Assembly (NCBI RefSeq): GCF_002379085.1
Contig: NZ_NBZW01000031.1
Location: 1 to 48,138, forward strand
Reading direction: 5' to 3'
DNA from: Polaromonas sp. AET17H-212
GTDB lineage: Bacteria; Pseudomonadota; Gammaproteobacteria; Burkholderiales; Burkholderiaceae_C
Length of the DNA stretch: 48,138 bases
Each line of letters starts with the position of its first letter. Positions within the stretch are counted from its first letter, which is position 1. The translations under genes were made by a program, and so were the position numbers. Below, in pieces: positions 7,423-17,508 of this stretch. The notes beneath the pieces were generated by a model, which ran no database searches, had not been told where the DNA came from, and was given only the letters and a program-made list of their open reading frames with translations.

Positions 7423-7875
7423 ATGATGCGCAAGCAACGCCATGTGCTCTGCAGGCACGCCCGATCGGCGGGGGAAGACTCCACGGCCCCCCTGGCGGCG
7501 CGGGTCTACTGCCTGCCCCTGCCGGCACGCCAGATCATCAACTTGAGCGCCCATTGGCTCGAAGTGACGGACAAAGCGCCCGAACTACAGGTTGCGACCC
7601 TCGACCCCCGCTCGATCTTCGATGCCCTGTCCGCCGGCAAAGCTGTCATGTGGCAAGACTGGACCCTGAGGGCCAGCCCGCCCCGGCCCTGCGCCGACGA
7701 CACCGGCGCCGTCCGGTGGACTCGCGCGATCTGGGTCAGCTCTTCAAAAGGATTCCGCCCCTTTCCGCGTTTGGATCCGGAAAGCGTCGACCAGGCCTGC
7801 AGCTTCATTGCCCAACGCGAAGCCCGCGTCCATGCGCAGGCCCAGATCGAATTTGACGATGAACCGTGCTACTGA
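7423..7875 (+). CDS. Hypothetical protein (150 aa)
   Basis: ATG 7423 (ATGATG) is immediately downstream of the previous stop (TGA 7419-7421), with AAAGG upstream, so the pair is coupled. An earlier in-frame ATG at 7405 overlaps the upstream gene. The protein is soluble and contains PAARQ-like and WVSSSKGFRPFPRLDPESVD segments; no family recognised. It is followed after 25 bases by the integrase gene in the same orientation. Confidence 0.5.
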   Translation: MMRKQRHVLCRHARSAGEDSTAPLAARVYCLPLPARQIINLSAHWLEVTDKAPELQVATLDPRSIFDALSAGKAVMWQDWTLRASPPRPCADDTGAVRWTRAIWVSSSKGFRPFPRLDPESVDQACSFIAQREARVHAQAQIEFDDEPCY

Positions 7876-7900
7876 CCCCTGAAACACGAAAGGACGCGAG

Positions 7901-9412
7901 ATGAGGCACGAACTGCGAGAGCTGCGCACCGACCACAGAACGATTCCGTTGGACCTTGCTGGCGATCAGTTGGGCGCCGGCGGCCGTGAGCCGACAACGC
8001 GCGAGATCAACAGGCGCATCCGCGAAGAGGCACAAGAGATCAAGCGGAGGGACAAGTCAGCCAGCAACGCGGCAGGCGCGGCCATGGGCGTCCTGGCCCG
8101 GGTTCAGAAACGCCACCCTGACAACCCCAAGGCCCAGCTCGCGATGTTCTTCGGCGAATTCGTCATCAAGTCCGGTACCGGCCGCAAGCGCCCCGTGTCC
8201 GAGCGCACCTGCAGCGCCTACAGCTACGGCATGATCCGCATGATTGACGACCTGCGCGCCGACCGCGCCGCCGTGCGCAACCTTGGCGAGATCGGCAAGG
8301 CCCACGTCCTGCGACTTATCAGGTACTGGCTCGCCCAAGGGCAGGGCAGCGGCACCATTCAGAACAAGATATCCATTCTGAGGAGGTTTCTGACCTTCAT
8401 AGGAAAGGAAAACATCGTTCCAAAGGGCCATGACCTGCGCGCCTGGCTCAACCGCGAGGGTGTGGAGGTTCCCAACTGGCGGCATACGGTGGCCACCGAG
8501 AGCCTGGCCTGGGACCAAAACGATGTGGATCTGCACGAGGTGCTGGAAAAGCTGCAGCGGCGCAGCCCCCTGACCGCCATCCAGCTGGAAGTTCAGGCCG
8601 CATTTGGTCTACGGATGAAAGAGTCCATCCAGCTCAACCCGGCAGCGGCCGATGAGGGCCATGTCCTGCGCATCGTTCACGGCACCAAGGGCGGCCTGCC
8701 GCGCGACGTTCGCTTTGAGGACGATCCGGCCATGCGCCAGTGGCAGAGGGACGTGATCGAGCGCGCCAAGCTCTATGCCGCCCGCAACAGGAAGGGCACC
8801 CTGTCCGAACAGGGCAGAACCCTGCTGCAGAGCAAAAACCACTTCTACTACCAGCTCGGCATGGTCGGGGTGACCCGCGCCTCCCTCGGCGTGACGGCCC
8901 ATGGCCTGCGCCACCAGTACGCCGCGCGCCGCTACGCCAGCATCGCCGGCATGGCCCCGCCCGTCCACCGTGACGCGCCCCTGCAGGTCACCCAGGCCAT
9001 CCGTGACGCGGATCTTGAGGCGCGCACGCAAGTCAGCCGCGAACTCGGGCACTTCCGCGCGGACGTGACGCAAGCCTATGTCGGCTCCCTGCCCATGCTC
9101 GAGCGCACCCGCAAGGCCCGGATCGTTGACTGGATCCAGCGCACGGAAGAGAACACCGAGTTCCAGCGCACCGTTCGCGCAGCTGGCCTGTCTGCTGTCT
9201 GGCTGGGCGGCCGCTTCGCCCTGGGCCTGGAGGTCGATGCCAACGAGAAGCTGCGTGTGATTGTCCGGACAGCAAACCTGCGCCCGCTGGAAACCAACAC
9301 CCGCTTTGCACTCAAGCAAAACATCCTTGAGCTCTACGGCCGCCCCGTCGATCTCAGCGAGCACCACGACGAGTCGCCCCCAGACGATGCCCTCGAAATC
9401 ATCATCCGGTGA
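7901..9412 (+). CDS. Tyrosine recombinase / integrase (503 aa)
   Basis: ATG 7901 follows AAAGGA. The C-terminal catalytic domain shows the full set of residues: R238 in AAFGLRMKES, K263 in HGTKGG, H334 and R337 in HGLRHQY, H384 in ELGHFR, and nucleophile Y393 in VTQAYVGS. The N-terminal ~200 residues include a helical core-binding domain (YSYGMIRMIDDLRA, QNKISILRRFLTFIG). About 110 residues follow the tyrosine, longer than in XerC/D, with a C-terminal segment of unknown role. It probably integrates or resolves the mobile element. The adjacent 9413-9715 stretch carries palindromic sequence that could be its site. Confidence 0.85.
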   Translation: MRHELRELRTDHRTIPLDLAGDQLGAGGREPTTREINRRIREEAQEIKRRDKSASNAAGAAMGVLARVQKRHPDNPKAQLAMFFGEFVIKSGTGRKRPVSERTCSAYSYGMIRMIDDLRADRAAVRNLGEIGKAHVLRLIRYWLAQGQGSGTIQNKISILRRFLTFIGKENIVPKGHDLRAWLNREGVEVPNWRHTVATESLAWDQNDVDLHEVLEKLQRRSPLTAIQLEVQAAFGLRMKESIQLNPAAADEGHVLRIVHGTKGGLPRDVRFEDDPAMRQWQRDVIERAKLYAARNRKGTLSEQGRTLLQSKNHFYYQLGMVGVTRASLGVTAHGLRHQYAARRYASIAGMAPPVHRDAPLQVTQAIRDADLEARTQVSRELGHFRADVTQAYVGSLPMLERTRKARIVDWIQRTEENTEFQRTVRAAGLSAVWLGGRFALGLEVDANEKLRVIVRTANLRPLETNTRFALKQNILELYGRPVDLSEHHDESPPDDALEIIIR

Positions 9413-9632
9413 AAGGCCAGCACCCGTCCGCACCGGCCAGCCCCTTACCTGCCAGCTCCCCACGAGGAAGGGCGACAGGGAGGAGGGCGAACCATCTGAC
9501 CAGAGCGAGCCGGAACACCCCGAACCAGCCCCACAGAACGAATAACGCCGTCCCAGCTTGAAAACCCGCCATCAGATGCAGTAACGCCGTGCCATCAGCC
9601 CAAATGCCGCCCATCGACCGGGCGCCAGGCAC

Positions 9633-9657
9633 TTGCCAAAGATTTGCCTGGCAAATC
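9633..9657. repeat. Palindromic site downstream of the integrase gene
   Basis: GATTTGC (9641-9647) and GCAAATC (9651-9657) form an inverted repeat with a 3-nt centre. An overlapping pair, TTGCCA (9633-9638) and TGGCAA (9649-9654), also exists. The rest of 9413-9715 shows no gene. A recombination or regulatory site is possible. Confidence 0.3.
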
Positions 9658-9715
9658 CACGGCATTGACAGAACCTTCATCGGTGAGAAGCTGAATTGAT
9701 CACCCCCGAACCAAC

Positions 9716-10224
9716 ATGAACCTCATCAACATCCTCGCCCAGATCGCCTTCACCTGGATCGGTGCAATGGGCTGGCACCTTTGGCGCATCGCCATCGGCA
9801 GGCCCGCCTACAGATGGATCACCGACACCGACACCGGCATCAGCGACCTCTCGTTTCTGCTCGTGTTCTTCATCGCCTCGGCCCTGCGCTGGAGCGTCGT
9901 TCACGGCTCCGATTGGCTCGTATTTCTTGCATCGACCATTGCGACCGTGTTCGTGCTCGGTGCGTTCACCTTGCGCAGCAACCCCGCAGCGACTCACTTT
10001 TCTGCGCAGTCCTGGGCGCCCATTCGCTGGTCGCTTTCGCTGGAACAGCCACCACAGTGCTCGGCCTCACGGAATCCCCTCTGGGACTGCACCCAGCCGC
10101 CTTGTTCTTCCTGGCCCTTGAGGTCGCCCTGTATGCAGTATGCGTATTGCAATTTTTCCGCGAAGCCCCTGAAGTCCGCAAGAACGGCTACGGGCGCGGG
10201 CCCCCCGTGCGTCCCCACGTTTGA
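9716..10224 (+). pseudogene. Membrane protein gene with a frameshift
   Basis: From ATG 9716 the frame encodes a hydrophobic protein with three likely membrane segments (INILAQIAFTWIGAMGWHLW; LSFLLVFFIASAL; WLVFLASTIATVFVLGAF). After about 9970 this frame degenerates, while the next frame continues in the same style (HSLVAFAGTATTVLGL, AALFFLALEVALYAVCVLQF) to a stop at 10222-10224. A single indel between about 9965 and 10005 would join them into one protein of about 168 residues. Either the gene is inactivated or there is a sequencing error. Function unknown; it converges on the HNH gene at the end of the large operon. Confidence 0.55.
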
Positions 10225-10277
10225 CACCTCACGTGCTACCGCTTCGATATGATCAGAAGAAAACGGCGGAATATGAG

Positions 10278-11012
10278 TCACAGGCTGGCTCCATTGCCCC
10301 GAAACACCCGCTGGCGATGAAATTCCAAATACAGTGAATGCTTATGCTTGAGCCCCTGAATTCGCGAATCCGGGCCCACGCCCAACAGCTCCAGTGCGGT
10401 CCGAGGCAGTGAAGATGCGATGGCAATTGAGCCTGTTGACGTGAAGGTAACCCAACCACCATCGAACAAAGCGTCTAAATTTGGCGAAAGCAAGAGGCCG
10501 TTATAGACATCCAGGCGTTGCTCATCGGCGTCACACAACGCCCATGGCTGAATATGAGAGGCCCGCAAAAGTTCGGATATCGCCAAGCCTGTCACGCAGC
10601 AACAACCCTGCCAGTAATCCAACAACGCTCCACGAAACAGGTTTTGACCAACGCGCTGTACGACCAAGCGCTCGGCCTCGGTGGCCTTTGGCATCGTTGC
10701 CGTCACCTGCTGGAACTTTTGCGCAACGCGGTTGGGCATGGTTCTAGCTGTGGCTGCGGCCTTGTCGAGAACTTGGTAGAGGACATTCCAGCCGTGCACC
10801 TTGAGCCCATCGGCAGACTCATCCGCCAGTGGCAAAAGCATTAGTGCCGATGCTTGCAGCGTGAAGGTGTCATCGCCTGTCGGCCGTACGGTGATGATTT
10901 CTGGGAACTGGGCCGAACGATATACCAGTCCACCGTCGACCAACTCAGGCGAGAGTTCAAAGCCGCAGTCGGCGGCGGCTTTTTCCAGACGAGTTCGTTC
11001 CAGAGGGTTCAC
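10278..11012 (-). CDS. HNH endonuclease, HNH_2 type (244 aa); last gene of the operon
   Basis: The start is GTG 11012 (MNPLERTRLEKAAAD), with GGGAG upstream. It overlaps the end of a 22-codon ORF by GTGA. The C-terminal half carries the nuclease: RGALLDYWQGCCCVTGLAIS, then the H of RASHIQPWALC, then DVYNGLLLSPNLDALFDGG with the Asn and second histidine-equivalent region. This is the layout of PF13391-type HNH proteins found in restriction and defence loci. The N-terminal half contains EIITVRPTGDDTFTLQ and looks like a beta-rich recognition domain. As the last gene of a helicase/methyltransferase/ATPase/RT operon it is the clearest candidate effector nuclease. Confidence 0.8.
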   Translation of the reverse strand: MNPLERTRLEKAAADCGFELSPELVDGGLVYRSAQFPEIITVRPTGDDTFTLQASALMLLPLADESADGLKVHGWNVLYQVLDKAAATARTMPNRVAQKFQQVTATMPKATEAERLVVQRVGQNLFRGALLDYWQGCCCVTGLAISELLRASHIQPWALCDADEQRLDVYNGLLLSPNLDALFDGGWVTFTSTGSIAIASSLPRTALELLGVGPDSRIQGLKHKHSLYLEFHRQRVFRGNGASL

Positions 11013-11077
11013 TCCTCAACTCCCGCATGGTTCGTGCAATAGTCTCGAATGAACGCCACAAAGAGGAATTCTTTCAT
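11009..11077 (-). CDS. Possible 22-aa coupling peptide between the RT and HNH genes
   Basis: The ATG at 11077 lies one base after the RT-nitrilase stop codon (11079-11081), and its own TGA (11009-11011) overlaps the HNH start as GTGA. The peptide would read MKEFLFVAFIRDYCTNHAGVEE. The exact fit to both neighbours suggests translational coupling across the 66-nt gap. Whether the peptide itself matters is unknown. Confidence 0.35.
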   Translation of the reverse strand: MKEFLFVAFIRDYCTNHAGVEE

Positions 11078-11078
11078 G

Positions 11079-14054
11079 TCATTTTTTCCTTTTCAATCCT
11101 GCGGGGCGGGTTTTCCCAATCCGCTCGGATACATGCTTCAAAACCACGGCCCCAGGATCAGCGGCATTTAATTTCGGACCAAAGTCATCGATGTCTACGT
11201 CGAAAACACTGACTGCAATCTGCTGCGCCCCATGAACATGGGATAGCAGTCGCTTGTGTTCCTGGTCGTAGGGAGCCTGTGCAGTTGATCCACCAAATTC
11301 GCCGGAATTTGCGATCAGCACATGCTGATACATGTGATACCGCAACGCTCCGACCATGCTGTCAAATGTCTTGACGTCCTTATTCATCGCGGCAATCACA
11401 AACATATGACTCTCATCCTTGAGGTCCGCCGCAAGGGAGATGTCCGTAGCGTCATAGCAAATGGCCCCAGATATTCTGTAACCGGGTTCGCCTTTCCAAC
11501 AAAGCTCAATGACAACCTGGTACGGACGCCATTGCGACACTTTCAGCTCCTGCTCTTCCGTGGTTAGGTGCCACTTTCCTTGGTCAACCTCCACCCACGA
11601 ACGCCGATCGCCTCGTCGCTGCGGGACCAACCAGCGCGCCGCATTGATTGGCTCCACGGTTCTGGGCGCCGTGGCACCAAGAAGCCCATAAAAAAGCATA
11701 GCGCCAGTTGCATCTGAAAACGAACGCATCAGGTCCTGGTCATCCACATGAATCGTGTATTCCGGGAAAATAACGAGATCAACCTGGGGCTTATGGTCCT
11801 TTCCCAGCACGGAATCACGGGCCAAAAGTTGCCGGTACGCCAAGTGCAGCAATGCGGCAGTGTGGTTGCGGTGACGTTCGCGATACCGAGGATCTGCTAG
11901 CCCTGCCAAGCCATGGTCAAAATCCTTGTTGGCAGGCATAAGGCCTTGAACCAAAACGATCCTGAGTTGTCGACTCGCTTTCAGAGGCCATTCCACTGGG
12001 TACCGATATACCGGGACATTCGAACTCGCACCAAACAGTTGAGCTTGTTGATCGAGGCGACTCTGGACAAAAACAGCAAAGTCCTTCGGCGTCTTCACAG
12101 CCTCTATGTCAGCCAAGGCTCCGTCCACTGTGATTCCTGGCCAGCGTAGCAACCCGAGCAGCAGCTTGGAAAACCAAGGCGTAATGGCTGACGTCGTTCC
12201 AACAAGCGCAGTCGATGTATGCAACATACCCATTCGACGTTTCTGCCAGGTACTCCGTATGCCGCTGTACCAACCCGATTCATCTCGAAGTAGCCACTGA
12301 CGTGCGGTGAAATCAAGCTCACCAGTTGCAGCAGCTCTTAACAGCCGACCAAACGCGTACATCCAAGCTTTATCGCGTGTACACCAGTTCGGGGTTGCAT
12401 GGACTGGATCACGCTCATCCGGACCTGGCTCGTACTTCACGGACAGGACATCAGCATTCGGATTTTTCAACTTATGCCAGTCTTGACACTGCAGGTGAAG
12501 TGTCAATGGGGTTAGCCGCTCGGGCATCTTAAGAGACGCCCCAGGGAAATTGGCCAGTTTTAGAGCCAGTTGAAGTAATGCATTTTCTTGATCGAACACA
12601 GCCGCCGGATGGGTGATAACCTTTGCAAACGAAATCCAAGCGTTAACCGGCAATTCCGGCGGATTGGTTGGCCAGCGGGCATCGACATACTGGCCCAAAT
12701 ATCCAGGCATTAACTTTGCGTCTACTGCGGCTTTTCCCTGCCCTGGCCGCGTTATGCCAGCGAACAAGTTCTGGTCTGTTTGCCCAATGAGTTGCAAGGC
12801 ATCGGAGACATCTCGTCGACTCTTTCGGCCAAAAGCGAATCTCTTGAACCAGTTGATGTATTCCGCGGGCTCCCCACGCAGTTGATACCCCACAAGGGAG
12901 ACGGAAACCTCGTCTTTAGTGGAAACGCAACGGCTCTTACTCTCAGTCCGTAGGAACTCGTGCAGTGTTCGATGAAACCGTAATTCATCCCCAGAAGACA
13001 GCGCGTCTGTCGAATATCCTACCGTCGCAAAAAGCAAGGCAGCCTGTTGCTGCACGTACCAAGGCACGTCTGGCCATTCCAGCACGGTCTGTGCGAGGCC
13101 CACCAAACTAACCCGATATTCGCCCACATCACCAACCTGAAATGCGGCATCGTGCGCTGCGCGTTGGCCGGTTTCCGTTGCGCCCGCCTTGAAGAGTTCG
13201 GCCAGCACGTAAAGAATCACCATCTCTTCCTTGGGGGACAACCCATCGACCATAAGCTTCTTAGTCAAGGCATCGGCCACTGGTGCCAGTAGGTCGGGGG
13301 ACGGATAAAGATCCAACGCATACCGAAGCACTTGAACCAGCGATGGATTTACCGCCCAGGCAGCAACGAGGCGACGGGCAACCACCTCGAAATCATGCAG
13401 CAGCGCATCTTTCGCCGAAACCTCACCATCTTTCTCACTCAGATCGGTCATGCTTCTACGCATGCGAAGCGACTTCGTTAGACGATAGGCCGAAAATCGG
13501 GTTAATGTGTCATCCCGTACCTCCAGCTTGGGGCGAGCCACAGCGGCCAGCATGGGCAACGACTCTGACGATGCCGAGGGCGACTCCTCTTTTAATCCAA
13601 GTTCCGCAAGCGCCAAGAGTCCGTTGAGTCCCGTTTCAACTTGCTGAAGTGTCGCAAGGTCGAACGGTCCACTCAGCTGTTGCTGCATGGACTTCATGCT
13701 TGCCGCGATGCCGGACTCCCCGCCCACCGCACTGTAGAGTTCCAGCTCAGTCTTTTCACTGTTCACATGCAGACGTGAAGTCTCCTCGCTTTTTACAGAT
13801 GTGAAATCATCGAGGTAGCCCTGAATCCATTTGGCTATCGTTTGTGCGACCTTCGACTCGTCCGCTTCGGTTGCCTTTACAGAAACGACGAGTCGCAAGT
13901 CATCGACGTATCGGCAGTAGTCGTGAATGCGAATTTCGAAATCACCTTCAATGCGAGATGTTTTCTTGGATGCAGCGCCTATCGCTCTATCGAAATCCAA
14001 CATATGAGTATTCCGGTCCAACGTGACCGCTGATTCCGGGATCGTGACCGACAT
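11079..14054 (-). pseudogene. RT-nitrilase, C-terminal part (RT motif C + helical region + nitrilase), cut off by RIT element
   Basis: The reading frame runs from the left end of the RIT element (first 19 residues are element-encoded) to TGA 11079-11081; native sequence starts at ML-DFDRAIG. RT motif C, YVDD, is at fragment residues 49-52 in HDYCRYVDDLRLVVSV. A long helical region of about 650 residues follows. The C-terminal ~280 residues are a nitrilase/C-N hydrolase domain with an apparently complete triad: E765 (LVIFPEYTI), K827 (QGKWHLTTEE) and C866 (SGAICYDATD). RT fused to nitrilase is the architecture of DRT type 1 (UG1) antiphage reverse transcriptases. Rejoined with the upstream fragment the protein would be 1274 aa. 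The fragment might still be translated from an internal or element-borne start, giving a solo nitrilase. Confidence 0.85.
13998..14005. repeat. Target site duplication, left copy (caacatat)
   Basis: The octamer caacatat here matches 17539-17546 exactly. Both copies lie within RT codons for Y-M-L and flank the RIT element. Confidence 0.85.
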
Positions 14055-14213
14055 TCCGGTGACTATGCATAGACGTCAACTATGTGTAGTTCATCTCGGT
14101 CTCCCTGGCTAGGGTAAATTTCTTCGTGGAGCGATCGACGCATTGCCTTGATGCACTAGACATAGTCCTTTCGCTCTGGTGCAGTGGTATTCCTACTTCT
14201 GGAGACCACAATC

Positions 14214-15464
14214 ATGACCAAACATCTTTCTTGCCCCGTCCCCCGCGAAAGCGACTTGGAGGCCGGTCCGCTGGTATCGAACAATCAATGCTACGAGCAA
14301 TACCTGTTTGACCACGGTTATGCCGCTGGCTACATCAAACGCTGCAAGAGCGGCGTCGCGCATCTGTCACGGTGGATGGGATTCACGCAAAAGAAGGCCG
14401 ACGAGGTCGGCGAGGCGCTGATCGCAGAGTTTCTTGACGTCCATTTGCCGCGTTGCTCATGTAGATCGGTACTCCACGACCGAAGCAGCCTCGGGACGGC
14501 GCTCGGGCACCTGTTGGCTGCGCTTCGCGCCACCGGCGCCATTCCACTCAGGGCCACCGAATTGACTCCAATCGGTGAGGAACTCCGACGCTATGACAAG
14601 CATATGATCGAGGCGCGTAATCTGGTGTCCAGTACCCGCAAGGTAGGGTTGGCAGTCGTCGGGCGCCTGCTTTTCTCGTGCTTTGGCGATGGCCGCATCA
14701 ACTTCCCAGAAATACGGGCTGAGCATGTTCGAAACTTCCTCATTCAGCAAGCCACACTTCACAATAAACCAACCAGTATCAGATATGTTGTTTCCAGTCT
14801 GCACAGCTATTTCCGCTGGCGCACAACGTTGGGCGATCAGGTTCATTCGCTTATAGGAGTATTGGTCTACCCGGCCAACTGGCAACTTGCATCGCTACCA
14901 AAGGCGCTCAAGCCCGAGGAAGTCGAGCAACTCGTTGCTTCGTTGGGGCAGGCCGGTCCGTTGATGCGGCGGGCTGACGCCATGGTGCGCTGTGCGCTGG
15001 ACCTCGGACTGCGCAGCGCCGAAGTTGCTCGTCTAAGTCTGGACGACATTGACTGGCGCGCCGGAACGATTGCGCTGCGTGGCACCAAAGGGCGGCGCGA
15101 TGATGTGATGCCGTTGCCCGTGTCTACAGGCCAAGCCATCGTCGAGTATCTGAGCCATGAACGCCCGAAGACCAAGCATCGAATGTTGTTCGCGCGTCAC
15201 GTTGCACCACGTGAACAGCCAATTGGACCGAAGGTGGTTCGCCACTCCATTCGTCAAGCCTACGCCCGCGCCGGACTGAAATATACCGGTTCGCATTTGC
15301 TGCGCCACACCATGGCCAGCCGTCTGCTGGCTGGTGGCTCGTCGCTGAAGGAAGTGGCCGACGTGCTGCGTCACCGCTCGCTCGACACCACGCTCATCTA
15401 CGCCAAGCTTGACAGTCGCAGTCTCGTCAAAGTGGCGTTGCCCTGGCCTGGGAGCGCAGCATGA
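14214..15464 (+). CDS. RIT recombinase 1, tyrosine recombinase (416 aa)
   Basis: ATG 14214 (MTKHLSCPVPRES) is preferred over GTG 14184 because GGAG lies 9 nt upstream. Catalytic residues appear in order: R in LDLGLRSAEVARLSL, K in LRGTKGRRDD, H/R in HLLRHTMASRLL, H in VLRHRSLDTT and Y in LIYAKLD. The N-terminal SAM-like core-binding region precedes it. The stop overlaps the next start (ATGA). In RIT elements the three recombinases are thought to act together on the element ends; individual roles are not known to me. Confidence 0.9.
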   Translation: MTKHLSCPVPRESDLEAGPLVSNNQCYEQYLFDHGYAAGYIKRCKSGVAHLSRWMGFTQKKADEVGEALIAEFLDVHLPRCSCRSVLHDRSSLGTALGHLLAALRATGAIPLRATELTPIGEELRRYDKHMIEARNLVSSTRKVGLAVVGRLLFSCFGDGRINFPEIRAEHVRNFLIQQATLHNKPTSIRYVVSSLHSYFRWRTTLGDQVHSLIGVLVYPANWQLASLPKALKPEEVEQLVASLGQAGPLMRRADAMVRCALDLGLRSAEVARLSLDDIDWRAGTIALRGTKGRRDDVMPLPVSTGQAIVEYLSHERPKTKHRMLFARHVAPREQPIGPKVVRHSIRQAYARAGLKYTGSHLLRHTMASRLLAGGSSLKEVADVLRHRSLDTTLIYAKLDSRSLVKVALPWPGSAA

Positions 15465-16426
15465 GCGCCGATCTCGGGGGACGCGTCGAGCAGTATTTGG
15501 AGGAGCGTCGGCGCTTGGGCTTTGAGTTGCGCTGTCAGGCCTATTGCCTGCGCGGCTTGGCCTGCTATGTGCGCAACATCGCCGATTACGAATCGTTGAC
15601 TCTGGATGTCATGGCCGAGTGGGCCCGGCAAACGAATCTCAGTCGTGTCGATTCGCGAACTTGGGCGCGCCGCCTCAAAAGCCTGCGCCCATTCACCCGT
15701 TGGATGCAACAGTTTGAGCCGCGCACCGAGGTGCCTGACTACACTATCTTCGGTCGGCCGTCCGAGCGGCTTGCGCCACACATCTACACTGAACCTGAAA
15801 TCATCGACTTATTGGCCGCTGCACGTCGGCTCGGACCTGAGTCCGGCCTGAACGGCAGGGTCTTCGAGATGTTGTTCGGTCTGATCGCCTGTACAGGCAT
15901 GCGCGTTTCTGAAGCAATCGGATTGCACAACAGCGATGTGGATCTACAGCGCGGCCTGCTGACGATCCGTCGGACGAAGTTTGCCAAGTCGCGCAATGTG
16001 CCGATGCATTTGAGTGCAGTGTCAGCGCTTGGCAAATATCGCTGGATACGCGATCTGGCTGGCGCCACGCAGGATGAGGATGCGCCGTTCTTTCCCGATA
16101 CTCGATTGCGGCGCCACGGCGAGCCGCTTGATCAACGTCATGTCGAGCGGGTCTTCGGGGGGCTGAGAAAGGAACTGGCCTGGGTCAACCGCGGCACTCA
16201 CCACGCACCCCGTATTCACGATCTGCGCCACACATTCGTCGTACGTCGCATCCTGCTATGGCAGCAGCAAGGAATCGACGTAGATCAAGCAATGTTGGCA
16301 TTGTCGACCTACGTTGGCCATGCGAAAGTGAGCAACACCTATTGGTACCTGCAGGCGGTGCCGGAGCTCATGGCGATCGCTGCACAGCGCTTCGAGGACT
16401 ATATGCCGGAGGTCTGCGATGTCTGA
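15461..16426 (+). CDS. RIT recombinase 2, tyrosine recombinase (321 aa)
   Basis: ATG 15461 overlaps the upstream stop by 4 nt. The catalytic series is R in ACTGMRVSEAIGL, K in IRRTKFAKSRNVPM, H/R in HDLRHTFVVRR, H in YVGHAKVSNT and Y in YWYLQAV. The N-terminus (VEQYLEERRRLGFELR) is helical. It is the shortest of the trio. It overlaps the third gene by 8 nt, so all three are translated from one message. Confidence 0.9.
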   Translation: MSADLGGRVEQYLEERRRLGFELRCQAYCLRGLACYVRNIADYESLTLDVMAEWARQTNLSRVDSRTWARRLKSLRPFTRWMQQFEPRTEVPDYTIFGRPSERLAPHIYTEPEIIDLLAAARRLGPESGLNGRVFEMLFGLIACTGMRVSEAIGLHNSDVDLQRGLLTIRRTKFAKSRNVPMHLSAVSALGKYRWIRDLAGATQDEDAPFFPDTRLRRHGEPLDQRHVERVFGGLRKELAWVNRGTHHAPRIHDLRHTFVVRRILLWQQQGIDVDQAMLALSTYVGHAKVSNTYWYLQAVPELMAIAAQRFEDYMPEVCDV

Positions 16427-17429
16427 ACGCACCTCTCAACCACCGTCATTCCCAGCCATCGTGCAGCAGTTTTTTACCGACTACTTGGTGGCGCAGCGCG
16501 CCGTCAGTCCGCGCACTGTGGCGTGCTATCGCGATGCGATCACGCTGTTCCTTGACTTTGCCAGTAAACGGCTCGCCAAGGTGCCGACGGCGATGCAGCT
16601 GGCCGACATCACACCGGAACTGCTCCTAGCCTTCCTCGCCCATCTTGAGCAGGAACGAAACAACTCGATACGAAGCCGCAATCTGCGCCTGACAGCACTG
16701 CGCGCACTCTTGAGGTTCGCCGGTCGGCGGGACGTAACGGCACTGCACATGGTCGAACGGGCGATGGCCGTGCCGATGAAGCGCTTCGAGCGACCGATGC
16801 TGGGCTATCTGACGCGGCCGGAGATGCTGGCGGTAATTGGGCAGCCCGGTGAAAGTTGGACCTCGCAGCGCGACCATTTGTTGCTGGTGATGCTCTATAA
16901 CACCGGGGGCCGCGTATCCGAAATCGTCGGGGTGCGTGTCGCAGACGTCGTGCTTGATGGCGCAGCCTGTGTTCATCTTCAGGGCAAGGGCCGCAAACAA
17001 CGCTCCGTTCCGTTGTGGAAATCGACCGTCTTGGAAGTTCGTGCATGGTTGCGTTTGAACCCGCAGTTGCGCGGCCTGACGCCACTGCTGCCCAACCGCG
17101 ACGGGCACGCGATGACGCGATGTAACGCGGCACAGCGTCTGGCACTGGCCGTTGAATTTGCAACCGCCAAGCAGCCGAGTCTAGCCGGCAAGCGTATTTC
17201 GCCACACACGGTGCGTCACTCGACGGCCATGCACCTGCTGCAGTCAGGTGTGCCCTTCAACGTCATCGCCCTATGGCTCGGCCATGAGAATGTGAACACA
17301 ACGCACCAATACGTAGAGGCTGACCTGACCATGAAGGAAAAGGCCCTCGGAAATATCGAGGAACCGGATACAAAACTCAAGCGCTTTCGCGCATCGGACT
17401 CACTGATGAGGTTCCTGGAGGGGCTGTGA
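16419..17429 (+). CDS. RIT recombinase 3, tyrosine recombinase (336 aa)
   Basis: ATG 16419 overlaps recombinase 2 by 8 nt. Motifs are R in NTGGRVSEIVGVRV, K in LQGKGRKQRSVPL, H/R in SPHTVRHSTAMHLL, H in LWLGHENVNT and Y in HQYVEADL. The N-terminal SAM-like domain begins FFTDYLVAQRAVSPRTVACY, as in XerC-type integrases. It ends 109 bases before the right end of the element; that gap holds only end sequences. Confidence 0.9.
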   Translation: MSERTSQPPSFPAIVQQFFTDYLVAQRAVSPRTVACYRDAITLFLDFASKRLAKVPTAMQLADITPELLLAFLAHLEQERNNSIRSRNLRLTALRALLRFAGRRDVTALHMVERAMAVPMKRFERPMLGYLTRPEMLAVIGQPGESWTSQRDHLLLVMLYNTGGRVSEIVGVRVADVVLDGAACVHLQGKGRKQRSVPLWKSTVLEVRAWLRLNPQLRGLTPLLPNRDGHAMTRCNAAQRLALAVEFATAKQPSLAGKRISPHTVRHSTAMHLLQSGVPFNVIALWLGHENVNTTHQYVEADLTMKEKALGNIEEPDTKLKRFRASDSLMRFLEGL

Positions 17430-17508
17430 CTATGTGAAGCTGTCATCGGCCCTTGCTGCCGTCCGCTGCAGGGGGCTTGACGGCGACAATTTACCTGCCT
17501 ATACATAT

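Noticed and set aside
8609..9463. 284-residue open frame antisense to the integrase
   Set aside because: It is a high-GC shadow of the tyrosine recombinase gene, which has all catalytic residues; the antisense protein is low in typical core composition.
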